Source of the DNA: Mesorhizobium sp. YM1C-6-2
Lineage (GTDB): Bacteria; Pseudomonadota; Alphaproteobacteria; Rhizobiales; Rhizobiaceae
DNA length: 64,000 nucleotides
NCBI RefSeq assembly: GCF_003666685.1
Contig: NZ_RCIZ01000013.1
Location: 1 to 64,000 of the forward strand
Direction of reading: 5' to 3'
Shown: positions 48,119 through 56,905 of the stretch, in pieces
Layout of the letters: every line of letters starts with the position of its first letter
How positions within the stretch are numbered: the first letter of the stretch is position 1
Notes under the pieces: model-generated
What the model was told of the DNA's origin: nothing
Databases searched by the model: none
Seen by the model: only the letters and a program-made list of their open reading frames with translations
Translations under genes and position numbers: made by a program

Positions 48119-48147
48119 TTGACAGAGTCTTCCCGTCGAAGCATAGG
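48119..48147 (+). promoter_or_regulatory. Probable promoter of the broken SEC-C gene
   Basis: A perfect TTGACA at 48119-48124 is followed after 17 nt by CATAGG at 48142-48147. An AGGAGG site at 48166-48171 and the ATG at 48177 come next. Only the -35 box is strong. Confidence 0.4.
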
Positions 48148-48176
48148 GCCGCGTTCACAACCGACAGGAGGCGACC

Positions 48177-48425
48177 ATGCCACGCAATCGCGACTTCGCC
48201 GACCAGCCCTGCATTCGAGACGACCAGCAAGCGGCGTAAGGGCTACCCGTCCGAGACACAGGTCAAACGTGGCCTGCGCTTTGTCCACGGCGACAAGGAA
48301 CTGATCGAAAAGCTCGGCCGCAACGACCCCTGCCCCTGCGGCTCAGGCCAGAGATTTCAAACGGTGCTGCCTCGCAACGGGCCGCTTTCGACGGCGCCGA
48401 ACGCAAGGACTATTGGCGCGACTAG
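48177..48425 (+). pseudogene. SEC-C motif small protein, broken by three frameshifts
   Basis: A perfect AGGAGG 5 nt before the ATG introduces [16 protein letters not shown], which soon stops. One frame over, about 48225-48357 reads [16 protein letters not shown] and then [14 protein letters not shown], a SEC-C zinc motif. The expected [10 protein letters not shown] continues in the next frame from 48359, and [12 protein letters not shown] with a TAG at 48423-48425 in the next again. Joined, they give a normal ~80-aa rhizobial SEC-C protein. Each step equals one inserted base or two deleted bases. Either the gene has decayed or this stretch is poorly sequenced. SEC-C domains bind zinc and, in SecA, SecB or ribosomes. 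Confidence 0.72.
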
Positions 48426-48442
48426 AACCGCTGCTGGAACCG

Positions 48443-49495
48443 CTAGTTGCTGGCCGCAATCTCGGCGACCGGCTGCGGCTCGGCGGCGTATGGCACGCGA
48501 TAGTCGTTCGCCTCCAGCCACTCGATTGCTGCCCTCGGCTCGTCGGTCTGGATGATCGTCGCGCCACGGTCGACCCAGAAGCCGTAGGCCTCGCCGGGCA
48601 TGGAGGCGACCGTCGCCAACTGGTCGCCTCGCCCGCCGGACAGCATGCCGGCCGGCTTGTTGACGATGGCGTAGGTGTTGACCCAGAGATGCCAGTCACC
48701 GCGTGCGGCGACCGCCCTCGCCCGCGCTCCAAACAGCGGCCCGCCATTTTCGGTCATGGGTTCGCCGCCCCTGTGCCAGGCGATCAGTTCCACCGCGTCG
48801 GCCGCGAAGGCGCTCGTTGCGGCTTCGAGAAACTCTGCATCCCGCACCGCATCGTCGGCGATGATCGGCATGAAGACGACGCCGGGAGCCGTGCGTTGAA
48901 GAAGGCGCTTCATCTCGTCGACCTTGCTGGCGCTCCAGAGATTGCTCTTGATGATAATCTCGTCCGCCATGCCCATGCGTTCGGCCACCGCCACGATCTC
49001 GGGCAGTTCATCGGCCGGCAGCTTGTTGTCGATGTTGATGAAAATCCGCCCCCTGGCGACGGCAAGCATTTCCACCAATGTCGGAACCGCTTCGTCCGTC
49101 GCCTCGCCCGTGCCCTCGATCACCAACCGGCATTGTTTGAGCTCGGCCAGAGTGCGCTTCGCCAACTCGCCCTTGCAGGTCGAGGTGCGGTCGAGCCAAC
49201 TGTCATGGAAGACGACGAAGACGCCGTCGCGCGACTTCTGGATGTCGAGCTCGACCATCTCGGCGCCGAGCGCGATGGCATTCCTCACCGCCGCAACGGA
49301 ATTCTCCGGAAAAAGCTTCGCGCCCTGAGCCAGCCCGCCGCCGCGATGCGCCACCACCATCACGTGATCGCGCCAGTGGTTGGCATGCTGAAGTCGCTGT
49401 CGGATTTCGTCTATGTGGCTGTTTTCGCCGGCAAATGCCGTCGACTGCGCGGCCGCCAACGTCAAGACTGCCGCTGCAAGGGTGGCTTTCCACAT
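48443..49495 (-). CDS. Exported glycerophosphodiester phosphodiesterase family protein
   Basis: Predicted 350-aa periplasmic enzyme hydrolysing glycerophosphodiesters or related phospho-compounds. [20 protein letters not shown] is a Sec signal peptide. The GDPD barrel has MVVAHRGGG (His and Arg), [10 protein letters not shown] with catalytic Glu, [22 protein letters not shown] (metal ligands and second His) and FINIDNK. The start at 49495 places the signal at the N-terminus. The substrate is not certain. Confidence 0.9.
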   Translation of the reverse strand: MWKATLAAAVLTLAAAQSTAFAGENSHIDEIRQRLQHANHWRDHVMVVAHRGGGLAQGAKLFPENSVAAVRNAIALGAEMVELDIQKSRDGVFVVFHDSWLDRTSTCKGELAKRTLAELKQCRLVIEGTGEATDEAVPTLVEMLAVARGRIFINIDNKLPADELPEIVAVAERMGMADEIIIKSNLWSASKVDEMKRLLQRTAPGVVFMPIIADDAVRDAEFLEAATSAFAADAVELIAWHRGGEPMTENGGPLFGARARAVAARGDWHLWVNTYAIVNKPAGMLSGGRGDQLATVASMPGEAYGFWVDRGATIIQTDEPRAAIEWLEANDYRVPYAAEPQPVAEIAASN

Positions 49496-50194
49496 GAGAA
49501 TCGCTTCCGCCTGCCGGTTCGTGGCGGAGCGATAGAGACGGCGCATGACATGCCCGTGAACGCAGCCGGCTTACGGTGGTGTTGGGCGGGACCGGTCAGC
49601 TTCCCTCGATGGACGAGTCGCCAGCGCCAAACATCCCTCGATAAGAATTTTTAACGACATGAAATCAATGGCTTGTTAGATTTTTTCTTTCTCCGGCATT
49701 TTGCTTTTTCCACACCCCCTCCGACCTCCCGCATACTCCGTCTCAGCAGCTTGCTTGTGGGAACGGGTGTGCACGACCTCCATCCAGGCAAGTGTGGCGC
49801 TGGATCGCGTCCCGTGTTGGTCACATGGGCGGCTCCGGTCCCGATGCTGGCCTGCGCGCCCGCTCCTCCAGCCTATCGGAAGGGGATGGGCCGGGCACGG
49901 CACCGGGAAAAACGCCGGCGGCGCATGGCTGCGCGTCAACTAGATTACTTAGAAGACGTCGCAGCCATGCGCCGCCTCCCACAATGGCCAGACTGCGAAA
50001 GCAGGGCGTGGCAACGATCACGCACGCCGCAAGCCCGCCGGAAACCGGCAGCGGTAACGTCCCGAGAGCGAAAAAGAAACCGGCGTGGCGACGCCCACGC
50101 ACGCCACCAGCAGATATTGCAGTGCAAAAAGGGGGTCGCATTTGTGAAAATAATGTCGAATAAGGATGCCCCGCAGTCAAAGAGAGGGTGCCCC
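49496..50194. other. Long leader region upstream of the agmatinase gene
   Basis: This 699-nt stretch separates divergent genes. Its left end (49650-49720) is AT-rich with runs of T and may hold the promoters. Further right lie a 17-bp inverted repeat (49917-49976) and smaller hairpins around 50080-50115 (GTGGCG with CGCCAC). The plus-strand frame is open from 49673 into agmatinase, but the translation shows no domain or signal, so I take it as noncoding. Confidence 0.5.
49917..49976. repeat. 17-bp perfect inverted repeat with AT-rich 26-nt spacer
   Basis: GGCGGCGCATGGCTGCG at 49917-49933 is matched by its reverse complement at 49960-49976. The spacer contains CTAGATTACTTAGAAG and is less GC-rich than the surroundings. 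It could be an RNA stem, a terminal repeat remnant or a protein site; no function is assigned. Confidence 0.7.
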
Positions 50195-51196
50195 ATGCCA
50201 GCACGCACGATGGACCACGCCTTTACCGCGACCAAAAATGTCGGTCGCGCCGACGATCCGACCTATGCCGGCGCACTGTCCTTCATGCGACGGCGATACA
50301 CCAAAAACGTCAGGGGCGCCGATGCGATCGTGTGGGGCATTCCCTTCGACGCCGCCGTCACCAACCGGCCGGGCGCGCGCTTCGGGCCGCAGGCGATTCG
50401 TCGTGCCGCGGCGATCTTCGACAACGACCCGCAATATCCGTTCAACCGCCAGCTCTTCGAGACGATGGAGGTGGTCGACTATGGCGACTGCCTGCTCGAC
50501 ACCGGCAACCACCAGAAGACACCGGCCACCATCGAGCGCGAGGCCGCCAAGCTCCTGAAGTCCGGCGCGTTCCTGCTCTCGCTCGGCGGCGACCATTTCG
50601 TCACCTGGCCGCTGCTCAAGGCGCATGCGGCGATCCACGGGCCGCTGGCGATGGTGCAGTTCGATGCGCACCAGGACACCTGGCCCGACGACGGCAAGCG
50701 CATCGACCACGGCTCCTTTGTCGCCCGCGCAGTGAAGGACGGCATCATCGATCCCGACCGCTCGATCCAGATCGGCATCCGCACCCATGCGCCGGCCGAT
50801 TGTGGCATAAAGATTCTCTACGGCCACGAGATCGAGGAGATGCGCGCCGCTGACATCGCCTATTCGATCGTCGAGCGCACCGGCGGCAAGAAGACCTACC
50901 TCACCTTCGACATCGACTGCCTCGATCCGGCCTTTGCGCCGGGCACCGGCACGCCGGTCGCCGGCGGCCCCTCCTCGGCAAAAATCCTGTCCGTGCTGCG
51001 CCAGCTCACCCAGATCGATATCGTCGGCGCCGACGTCGTGGAGGTTGCGCCAGCCTACGATCATGCCGATATAACGGCCATCGCTGGCGCCACCGTCGCC
51101 ATGCACTATCTCGGCCTGCTTGCCGAACGAAAGGCGCGGCAGGAGAATATGAGCAACCACAACGGCGCCGAAGCAGACCACGCAGGTGGCATATGA
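50195..51196 (+). CDS. speB: Agmatinase/ureohydrolase family protein
   Basis: Predicted 333-aa manganese ureohydrolase, probably splitting agmatine to putrescine and urea. Metal motifs are GGDHFVTWP, FDAHQDTW and DIDCLDPAFAPGTGTPVAGG; GARFGPQAIRRAA is also typical. Ureohydrolases with this pattern include guanidino-acid and guanidine hydrolases, so the exact substrate is open. The ATG at 50195 has GAGAGGG upstream; an ATG at 50156 is an alternative. It is followed after 37 nt by argC. Confidence 0.87.
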   Translation: MPARTMDHAFTATKNVGRADDPTYAGALSFMRRRYTKNVRGADAIVWGIPFDAAVTNRPGARFGPQAIRRAAAIFDNDPQYPFNRQLFETMEVVDYGDCLLDTGNHQKTPATIEREAAKLLKSGAFLLSLGGDHFVTWPLLKAHAAIHGPLAMVQFDAHQDTWPDDGKRIDHGSFVARAVKDGIIDPDRSIQIGIRTHAPADCGIKILYGHEIEEMRAADIAYSIVERTGGKKTYLTFDIDCLDPAFAPGTGTPVAGGPSSAKILSVLRQLTQIDIVGADVVEVAPAYDHADITAIAGATVAMHYLGLLAERKARQENMSNHNGAEADHAGGI

Positions 51197-51233
51197 TGGA
51201 CGGCGCAGGACAATCGCGGGACTTCTGACCGGC

Positions 51234-52166
51234 ATGAAACCGAAGATCTTCATCGATGGCGAACACGGCACCACGGGCCTGCAGATCAGGGCGCGTCTGG
51301 CCGGCCGCGACGACATCGAGGTCATCTCGATCCCGGTCGAGCGCCGCAAGGACGCGGCCGCACGGGCCGACTTCCTGCGCGCCGCCGACATCGCCATCCT
51401 GTGCCTGCCTGACGCCGCCGCCAAGGAAAGCGTCGCGCTGATCGGCGACGCCGGCACGCGGGTCATCGACGCCTCGACGGCGCACCGCGTCGCCGACGGC
51501 TGGGCCTACGGCTTTCCCGAGATGGACCGCGAGCAGGCGAAGAAGATCGCGGCCGCAAAACTCGTCGCAAATCCCGGCTGCTGGCCGCAGGGGCCGATCG
51601 CGACGCTGCGGCCGCTGATCCAGGCGGGGCTCATCCCGGCCGACTTCCCGGTGACGATGAACGGCATCTCCGGCTATTCCGGCGGCGGCCGGCAGATGGT
51701 CGAGGACTATGAGGCGAAAGGCGACGACGCGCCTGAGTTCCTGCCCTACGGGCTCACCTTCCAGCACAAGCACGTGCCGGAACTGAAGCTCTATTCCGGA
51801 CTGACGCGCGACCCGCTCATGCAGCCGGTCGTCGGCGATTTCGCGCAAGGCATGATGACGGCGGTGCCCCTGCAGCTCGGCACGCTGGATCGCATACCCA
51901 CCGGCGCTGAGCTTCATGCCGCGATCGCCGACCACTATGCTGGACTGCAGGATTCCGTCGTCGAGGTCGCGCCCTACGAGGCGGTCGAGCGCACCGCCGA
52001 GCTCAATCCGGAGAGCTACAACGACACCAATCGCATGCGGCTCCACGTCTTCGCCAATGACGACAGGGCGCAGGCGATGCTCGTCGCCGTCTACGACAAT
52101 CTCGGCAAGGGCGCGTCCGGCGCCGCAGTCCAGAATATGGACCTCATGCTTGGGCTGAAGCACTGA
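51234..52166 (+). CDS. argC: N-acetyl-gamma-glutamyl-phosphate reductase (type 2)
   Basis: Predicted 310-aa NADPH-dependent enzyme of arginine biosynthesis. IFIDGEHGTTGLQIRARL is the nucleotide loop; the catalytic Cys116 lies in VANPGCWPQG; HVPEL and the end NMDLMLGL are typical. The ~310-aa length and the GEHGTTG start mark the short type 2 ArgC. The ATG at 51234 is used; a GTG 16 codons earlier is unlikely. Its stop overlaps the probable start of the next gene. Confidence 0.93.
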   Translation: MKPKIFIDGEHGTTGLQIRARLAGRDDIEVISIPVERRKDAAARADFLRAADIAILCLPDAAAKESVALIGDAGTRVIDASTAHRVADGWAYGFPEMDREQAKKIAAAKLVANPGCWPQGPIATLRPLIQAGLIPADFPVTMNGISGYSGGGRQMVEDYEAKGDDAPEFLPYGLTFQHKHVPELKLYSGLTRDPLMQPVVGDFAQGMMTAVPLQLGTLDRIPTGAELHAAIADHYAGLQDSVVEVAPYEAVERTAELNPESYNDTNRMRLHVFANDDRAQAMLVAVYDNLGKGASGAAVQNMDLMLGLKH

Positions 52167-53002
52167 CGGCTCCGGAATTCCCGGCGGATTGGAACGCCAG
52201 CGACCCGGTTCTCGTCACCGAGACCTTCTCGAGCCGCATCTGGAAGGTGCGGCTTGCCGACGGCAGACCCGCTATCGTCAAGGACCTGAAGCCGTTTGAC
52301 GACGTCGCCGACGAACTGCGTGGCGCGCACTATCTCGCCTGGCAAGGCGGCAAGGGCTCGGTGAAGCTGCTCGGCTTCGAGGGCCGGCAGATGCTCCTCG
52401 AATATGCCGGCGGCACGATGCTGCAGGATTTGGTCGACTCGCAGGGCGACCGGAAGGCAACCGAGATCGCCGCCGGAGTGATGGAGGAATTGCTGTCACC
52501 CTCCGGACACCCCTATCCCGCTGACCTGCAGCCGCTTCGCGAGCGCTACAAAAGCCTGTTCGCGAAAGCCGAAGCCGACCGCAAGGCGGGGCGGCCAACC
52601 TTCTATGTCGAGGCCGCGGAGATCGCCGAGCGGTTGCTTTCGAACCCCTTCGAGGTGAAGCCGCTGCATGGCGACCTGCACCATGAGAATATCCTGCTTG
52701 ACGAGCGCGGCTGGCTGGCCATCGACCCGAAGGGTGTGCTCGGCGATCCCGGCTTCGACGCCGCCAACATGTTCTACAATCCGCTGCACCGGCACGACCT
52801 GACGCTCGATCCGGAACGCATCGCGCATATGGCAGACGTTTTTGGCCGCGTGCTCGGGCAACCGCCCGTCGCCATCCTCGACCATGCCATCGCCTGGGGC
52901 TGCCTGTCGTCCTCCTGGCATGCCGAGGACAACAACGAGACGGAGGAAAACAGCGAACTTGCCGTCGTCGCCGCAATTCGCGCCATGCGCGCTAGCTTCT
53001 GA
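52163..53002 (+). CDS. Aminoglycoside/hydroxyurea phosphotransferase-like kinase (APH_6_hur family)
   Basis: Predicted 279-aa small-molecule kinase of the StrB-like family (PF04655). The catalytic loop is [17 protein letters not shown], followed by the metal site [18 protein letters not shown]. The frame contains no ATG near its N-terminus. The sequence [10 protein letters not shown] directly after a CTG at 52163 looks like a normal N-terminus, and CTGA overlaps the argC stop, so a CTG start coupled to argC is likely; the GTG at 52247 would cut off the first beta strands. Family members often are not real resistance enzymes; substrate is unknown. It overlaps ctaA by 11 nt. Confidence 0.8.
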   Translation: MTAPEFPADWNASDPVLVTETFSSRIWKVRLADGRPAIVKDLKPFDDVADELRGAHYLAWQGGKGSVKLLGFEGRQMLLEYAGGTMLQDLVDSQGDRKATEIAAGVMEELLSPSGHPYPADLQPLRERYKSLFAKAEADRKAGRPTFYVEAAEIAERLLSNPFEVKPLHGDLHHENILLDERGWLAIDPKGVLGDPGFDAANMFYNPLHRHDLTLDPERIAHMADVFGRVLGQPPVAILDHAIAWGCLSSSWHAEDNNETEENSELAVVAAIRAMRASF

Positions 53003-54095
53003 CCACAATCTCCGTCGGCAGCGGATAGGCGCCTTTCGTGCCGCGCCAGTGCGCCGCCGCGAAGCCGAGCACGACCAGCGCGAAGCCCTGGTGCAGCAGC
53101 GCCCAGTGCAGCGGCATATGCATCAGCAGCGTGACGATGCCGATGGCGGCCTGCACCAGGACGAGGTGGAAGAGTACCAGCGCGCGGCGCGCATGCGTGG
53201 TGCCGCGGTAGCGGCGTCCGGTCGAAATCATGTGCCAGAGCACGAGCCCGAACAATGCGTACGCCCCTACCCGGTGTGTGAACTGCACGGTCTTGACGTT
53301 CTCGAAGAAGTTCACCCAGGCCGGCCGCATGATGAACAGGTCGCCCGGCACGATCGCGCCGTCCATCAGCGGCCAGGTGTTGAAGCTCAGCCCCGCATTG
53401 GTGCCCGCGACAAGGCCGCCAAGAAAAACCTGGATGAGCACTGCCAGCACGAGGAAGCCCGCAAAGCGCTGCGTGCCCTCGTCGGCCGGCGCCTCCGAGT
53501 GCGGCGCAAGTCCGCGCGCCACGACCATGACAGCAACGAAGATGATGCAGGCGAGCGTCAGGTGAATGGCCAGCCGGTACTGGCTGACGTCGGTGCGTTC
53601 GATGAGGCCGGAAGTCACCATCCACCAGCCGACCGCACCCTGCAAGCCGCCGAGCAGCAGCAGCCCGACCAGCTTTGGCGAGAGCCCGCGCTCGACCCTG
53701 CGGGTCGCCCAGAAGAAGACCAGTGGCAGCGCGAAGACGAAGCCGACGCCCCGCGCCAGCAGGCGGTGCGCCCATTCCCACCAGAAAATGTACTTGAATT
53801 CCTCCAGGCTCATGCCCTTGTTGACCTGCTGGTACTGGGGAATCTGGCGGTAGAGATCGAATTCCTCCTGCCACTCCGTCTCGCTGAGCGGCGGGATGAC
53901 GCCGTGGATCGGCTTCCATTCGGTGATCGACAGGCCGGAATCGGTAAGCCTTGTCGCGCCGCCGACCAGCACGAGGGCGAACAGCATCAGCAGGATGACG
54001 TAGAGCCAGCCGCGCACCAGCGCGCGGTTGGCGAGCTGCCGCTCGTGTTCGCCGCGTACCGCACGGGCGCTTCCGGTGTTCAGGGCCTGTTCCAT
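52992..54095 (-). CDS. ctaA: Heme A synthase (COX15/CtaA)
   Basis: Predicted 367-aa inner-membrane enzyme that oxidises heme O to heme A for cytochrome c oxidase. Eight hydrophobic helices can be counted, and the heme-binding histidines occur in [27 protein letters not shown] and LHQGFALV. Length is typical of the type found in mitochondria and alphaproteobacteria. The ATG at 54095 is chosen over one 19 codons upstream. Confidence 0.94.
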   Translation of the reverse strand: MEQALNTGSARAVRGEHERQLANRALVRGWLYVILLMLFALVLVGGATRLTDSGLSITEWKPIHGVIPPLSETEWQEEFDLYRQIPQYQQVNKGMSLEEFKYIFWWEWAHRLLARGVGFVFALPLVFFWATRRVERGLSPKLVGLLLLGGLQGAVGWWMVTSGLIERTDVSQYRLAIHLTLACIIFVAVMVVARGLAPHSEAPADEGTQRFAGFLVLAVLIQVFLGGLVAGTNAGLSFNTWPLMDGAIVPGDLFIMRPAWVNFFENVKTVQFTHRVGAYALFGLVLWHMISTGRRYRGTTHARRALVLFHLVLVQAAIGIVTLLMHMPLHWALLHQGFALVVLGFAAAHWRGTKGAYPLPTEIVVRS

Positions 54096-54236
54096 GGCGG
54101 CGATTGGTGGACCATCGGCGGCGTGCTTGCAAGGCTGCAACCCTCGCGACAAGCGGTCGCGTCGGCGAGCGTCATGGCATCGCGGCGTTGCGCCGCCAGC
54201 CTCGAAGCCTTAAGCGGATGCCTCAAAGGAACGAAT

Positions 54237-54452
54237 ATGCCCATTCGCCTGAAGAAGCTCATCGGCACGATACTTTTGGTCGCACTGGTGATCATCTACG
54301 CGCTGGTCGCAACCACGGTCGCGGTGGCGCGGCTTGGCGAGTCTGGCCCGCTCGTGCACCTCGCCTTCTTCCTTTTCACCGGCGTCCTGTGGGTCCTGCC
54401 GGCCATGGGCATCATCAAATGGCTGATGCTGCCGCCAAGGCCGAAGAACTGA
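54237..54452 (+). CDS. DUF2842 family small membrane protein
   Basis: Predicted 71-aa protein with two membrane helices (about residues 10-30 and 40-63) and a final MLPPRPKN. MPIRLKKLIGT at the N-terminus and the size fit DUF2842, a family commonly found beside ctaA in alphaproteobacteria. AAGGA lies 7 nt upstream of the ATG. Role unknown; the neighbourhood hints at cytochrome oxidase assembly. Confidence 0.85.
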   Translation: MPIRLKKLIGTILLVALVIIYALVATTVAVARLGESGPLVHLAFFLFTGVLWVLPAMGIIKWLMLPPRPKN

Positions 54453-54492
54453 CGCATACGCCGGAAAGCCGTGGCCCCTCCGGACCAGACCC

Positions 54493-55539
54493 TCAAACCG
54501 TGACGAGCATCTTGCCGCGATTGGCGAGCGGCGTGGTGATGCCCGACAGCATCGTGCGGATATGCGCCACCCGCTGGTAGCGGCCGTTGACAGAGATACG
54601 CGGCAGCGCAAGCAGATGTCTGGCATGCTCGGCGCGCAGCACGCCATGGCGCGTCGTCACCGCAGTGACGTAGCCCGCTTCTTCCGCAAGCTTCACCTCG
54701 CGGCAGCCGACCGCGCTGGCATAGCCGTAGGGATAGGCCATGTGCCGCGGCGCCTCGCCCAGTTCGGACCTCAGAAGCGTCACCACATCGGTCATCTCGC
54801 GCCTCGCCCTCTCCTCGGGCAGCCGCTTCAGATTGTAATGATTGACCGTATGCGCGCCGATCGAGACCAGCGGATGCGCCGCGATGCCACGGATCTCGTC
54901 CCAGTTCATCAGCGTCTTGCGGCCGGGTTCACCGGGGTCGACGCCCGCTACGGCAGCGAACTCGCGCAGCGCTGCGCGCTGGTTCTCCTCCGGCACTTCC
55001 AGCGTCAAGTGGTTATAGAGTTGCACCAGGGCGCCGGGCGCCGCGCAATCCAGCGTCTCCGCCCCACCTGCCCGCTTCAGCTCCAGCTTGCGGCCAGCGT
55101 TGACGATGTCGTCGATGACGTCCCACCAGAGGTCGGCGGTGCCATCGATCAATGCCGGTGCGACATAGATCATCAGCGGCGCGCCGTGCTTCTCCAGCAC
55201 CGGCAACGCCTCTGTCAAATTGTCGCGATAGGCATCATCCGCGGTGATCGCGGCGAACAGACCGTCCGCTCCGCCGCGCTTTATCCGCTCGACGGCTTCG
55301 TCCATCGAAACAAAGGCGTAGCCGGAAGCCTTCATGTCAGTAATGACGGCATCCAGGAAGGCGGGCGCGATGTTGAGGTGGCGATTGACGCCGAGCGGCT
55401 TCTCGGGAACAGCGGTGACGCGGTGAAGCATCAGGATCGCGCCTATGCCGCCGACCAGCGGCCGGGCGAGCGGCGCAAGACCGGAATACCGGGCCACGTT
55501 GAGGGCCAGCTTCCGGATGACTTCGCCCCCGTCGATCAT
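54493..55539 (-). CDS. Polysaccharide deacetylase family protein
   Basis: Predicted 348-aa NodB-fold deacetylase. The metal-site Asp pair lies in ITADDAYRDN, the HxxxH in GAHTVNH, and MAYPYGY is the third motif. No signal peptide is evident, so it may act in the cytoplasm on a polysaccharide repeat unit or lipid-linked precursor. The ATG at 55539 has AAAGGTG upstream. It stands at the edge of the exopolysaccharide cluster and is divergent from the acetyltransferase gene. Confidence 0.88.
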   Translation of the reverse strand: MIDGGEVIRKLALNVARYSGLAPLARPLVGGIGAILMLHRVTAVPEKPLGVNRHLNIAPAFLDAVITDMKASGYAFVSMDEAVERIKRGGADGLFAAITADDAYRDNLTEALPVLEKHGAPLMIYVAPALIDGTADLWWDVIDDIVNAGRKLELKRAGGAETLDCAAPGALVQLYNHLTLEVPEENQRAALREFAAVAGVDPGEPGRKTLMNWDEIRGIAAHPLVSIGAHTVNHYNLKRLPEERARREMTDVVTLLRSELGEAPRHMAYPYGYASAVGCREVKLAEEAGYVTAVTTRHGVLRAEHARHLLALPRISVNGRYQRVAHIRTMLSGITTPLANRGKMLVTV

Positions 55540-55627
55540 TCGTTCACCTTTTGCGCCTAGCGTATGGTCCTGATACGCAGGCGCTGTGTGGGACCAGCCC
55601 CCTGCAATACGCCCCAAGAATTGAAGG

Positions 55628-56842
55628 ATGGTTGACGCGGCCATGTCATTTCGCAGCCAGCCGGCGAGCGTCGTGGCTCCTGCCCTCAAGCCGCAGGGCA
55701 GAGGTTCCGGACTTGCCGTATCGGTCCTGCCGGAAACCGATCTTGTCACCTATGGCGAGCTGGCGAGGAGGAGCCTCCGTGCGCCCGCGCAGGACCCTCT
55801 CTGGATCGAGGAATGGGTCGCCAACGTCGAACCCGACGGGTTCGTCGCCGTGGTCGAGCAGAACGGCCGCGCGGTCTATGCGCTTGCGCTCGAAGTCGTC
55901 CGGACGGGGCCTTTCCGCATCGCTCGCTTCATGAGCGGACGCCACGCGAACGGCAATTTTCCGGCGGCCGATCCGGCCTTCCTGAAAGCGGAACCGTTCG
56001 ACACCGCCGCACTGCTTGCCGCGATCCGGGTCGCCCGGCCGGATGTCGACGCGCTGGCCCTAGAAAGGCTGCTCCCCGAATTGAATGGTGTTGCAAACCC
56101 GCTTCTGGCGCTGCCGCATTTTCCGAGCCCGAACGTCGCGCTCGCCGTCCACCTCGAAGGCGGCTTCGAGGCGTTGCTCTCGCGCGTCAGCGGCAAGCGC
56201 AAGAAGAAGAAGCATCGCTCGCAGACGCGCAAGTTCGAGGCAGCCGGCGGCTTCCGCCGCATCGAGGCAGGGACGCCAGAAGAAGTGTCGCGCATCCTCG
56301 ACGCCTTCTTCGCCATGAAGGAATTCCGCTTCCGCAAGATGGGCATCGCCAATGTCTTCGGCGACATGGAAGTGCAGAACTTCTTTCGTTCGCTGTTCCG
56401 CGACGCGCTCGGCGAAAACCCGCGGCCCTTTGTGCTTCACGCGCTGGAAGTCGACGGAACGCTGCGCGCGATCACCGGATCAAGTCTCTCGGGCAAGCGG
56501 CTGGTCTGCGAATTCGGCGCCATCGCCGAGGATGATCTGGCGCACACCAGCCCCGGCGATTTCCTCTTCTTCGAGAACATCGGCGCGGCGTGCCGTGAAG
56601 GGTTCGAGATATTCGACTTCAGCGTCGGCGACGAACCTTATAAGCGGCTGTGGTGCGATATCGAGACACGGCATTTCGATGTGGTCTTACCCTTGACCGC
56701 CAAGGGTGTGCTGCTCGCCCGCGCCCTGCGGCTCAAGGCCGGTGCCAAGGCCTGGGTCAAGAACAGCCCGACGATGTGGAAGCTCGCCAAGCTCCTCCGG
56801 AGAAGCGCTGCCGGCCAGCGGCAGCCGGCCGACGAGGACTGA
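55628..56842 (+). CDS. CelD/BcsL-like GNAT acetyltransferase
   Basis: Predicted 404-aa protein of the GNAT superfamily linked to cellulose and exopolysaccharide synthesis (COG5653). It has two GNAT halves; the second contains FVLHALEVDGTLRAITGSSL and SPGDFLFFENIGAACREGFEIFDF with the ending DEPYKRLW typical of the family. A basic KRKKKKHR segment lies near residue 195. Likely acetylates a sugar in the surface polysaccharide. An ATG at 55643 is an alternative start. Confidence 0.86.
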   Translation: MVDAAMSFRSQPASVVAPALKPQGRGSGLAVSVLPETDLVTYGELARRSLRAPAQDPLWIEEWVANVEPDGFVAVVEQNGRAVYALALEVVRTGPFRIARFMSGRHANGNFPAADPAFLKAEPFDTAALLAAIRVARPDVDALALERLLPELNGVANPLLALPHFPSPNVALAVHLEGGFEALLSRVSGKRKKKKHRSQTRKFEAAGGFRRIEAGTPEEVSRILDAFFAMKEFRFRKMGIANVFGDMEVQNFFRSLFRDALGENPRPFVLHALEVDGTLRAITGSSLSGKRLVCEFGAIAEDDLAHTSPGDFLFFENIGAACREGFEIFDFSVGDEPYKRLWCDIETRHFDVVLPLTAKGVLLARALRLKAGAKAWVKNSPTMWKLAKLLRRSAAGQRQPADED

Positions 56843-56905
56843 ACGTCATCTCGATTCGAGCACCGGATTCGTCCGAAACCGCTGCGTACTTTCCGGTCCG
56901 ATGTT

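Noticed and set aside
49673-50194. N-terminal extension of the agmatinase by up to 174 residues
   Set aside because: The frame is open but the translation is low-complexity and basic, unlike any ureohydrolase, whereas the ATG at 50195 gives the normal length.
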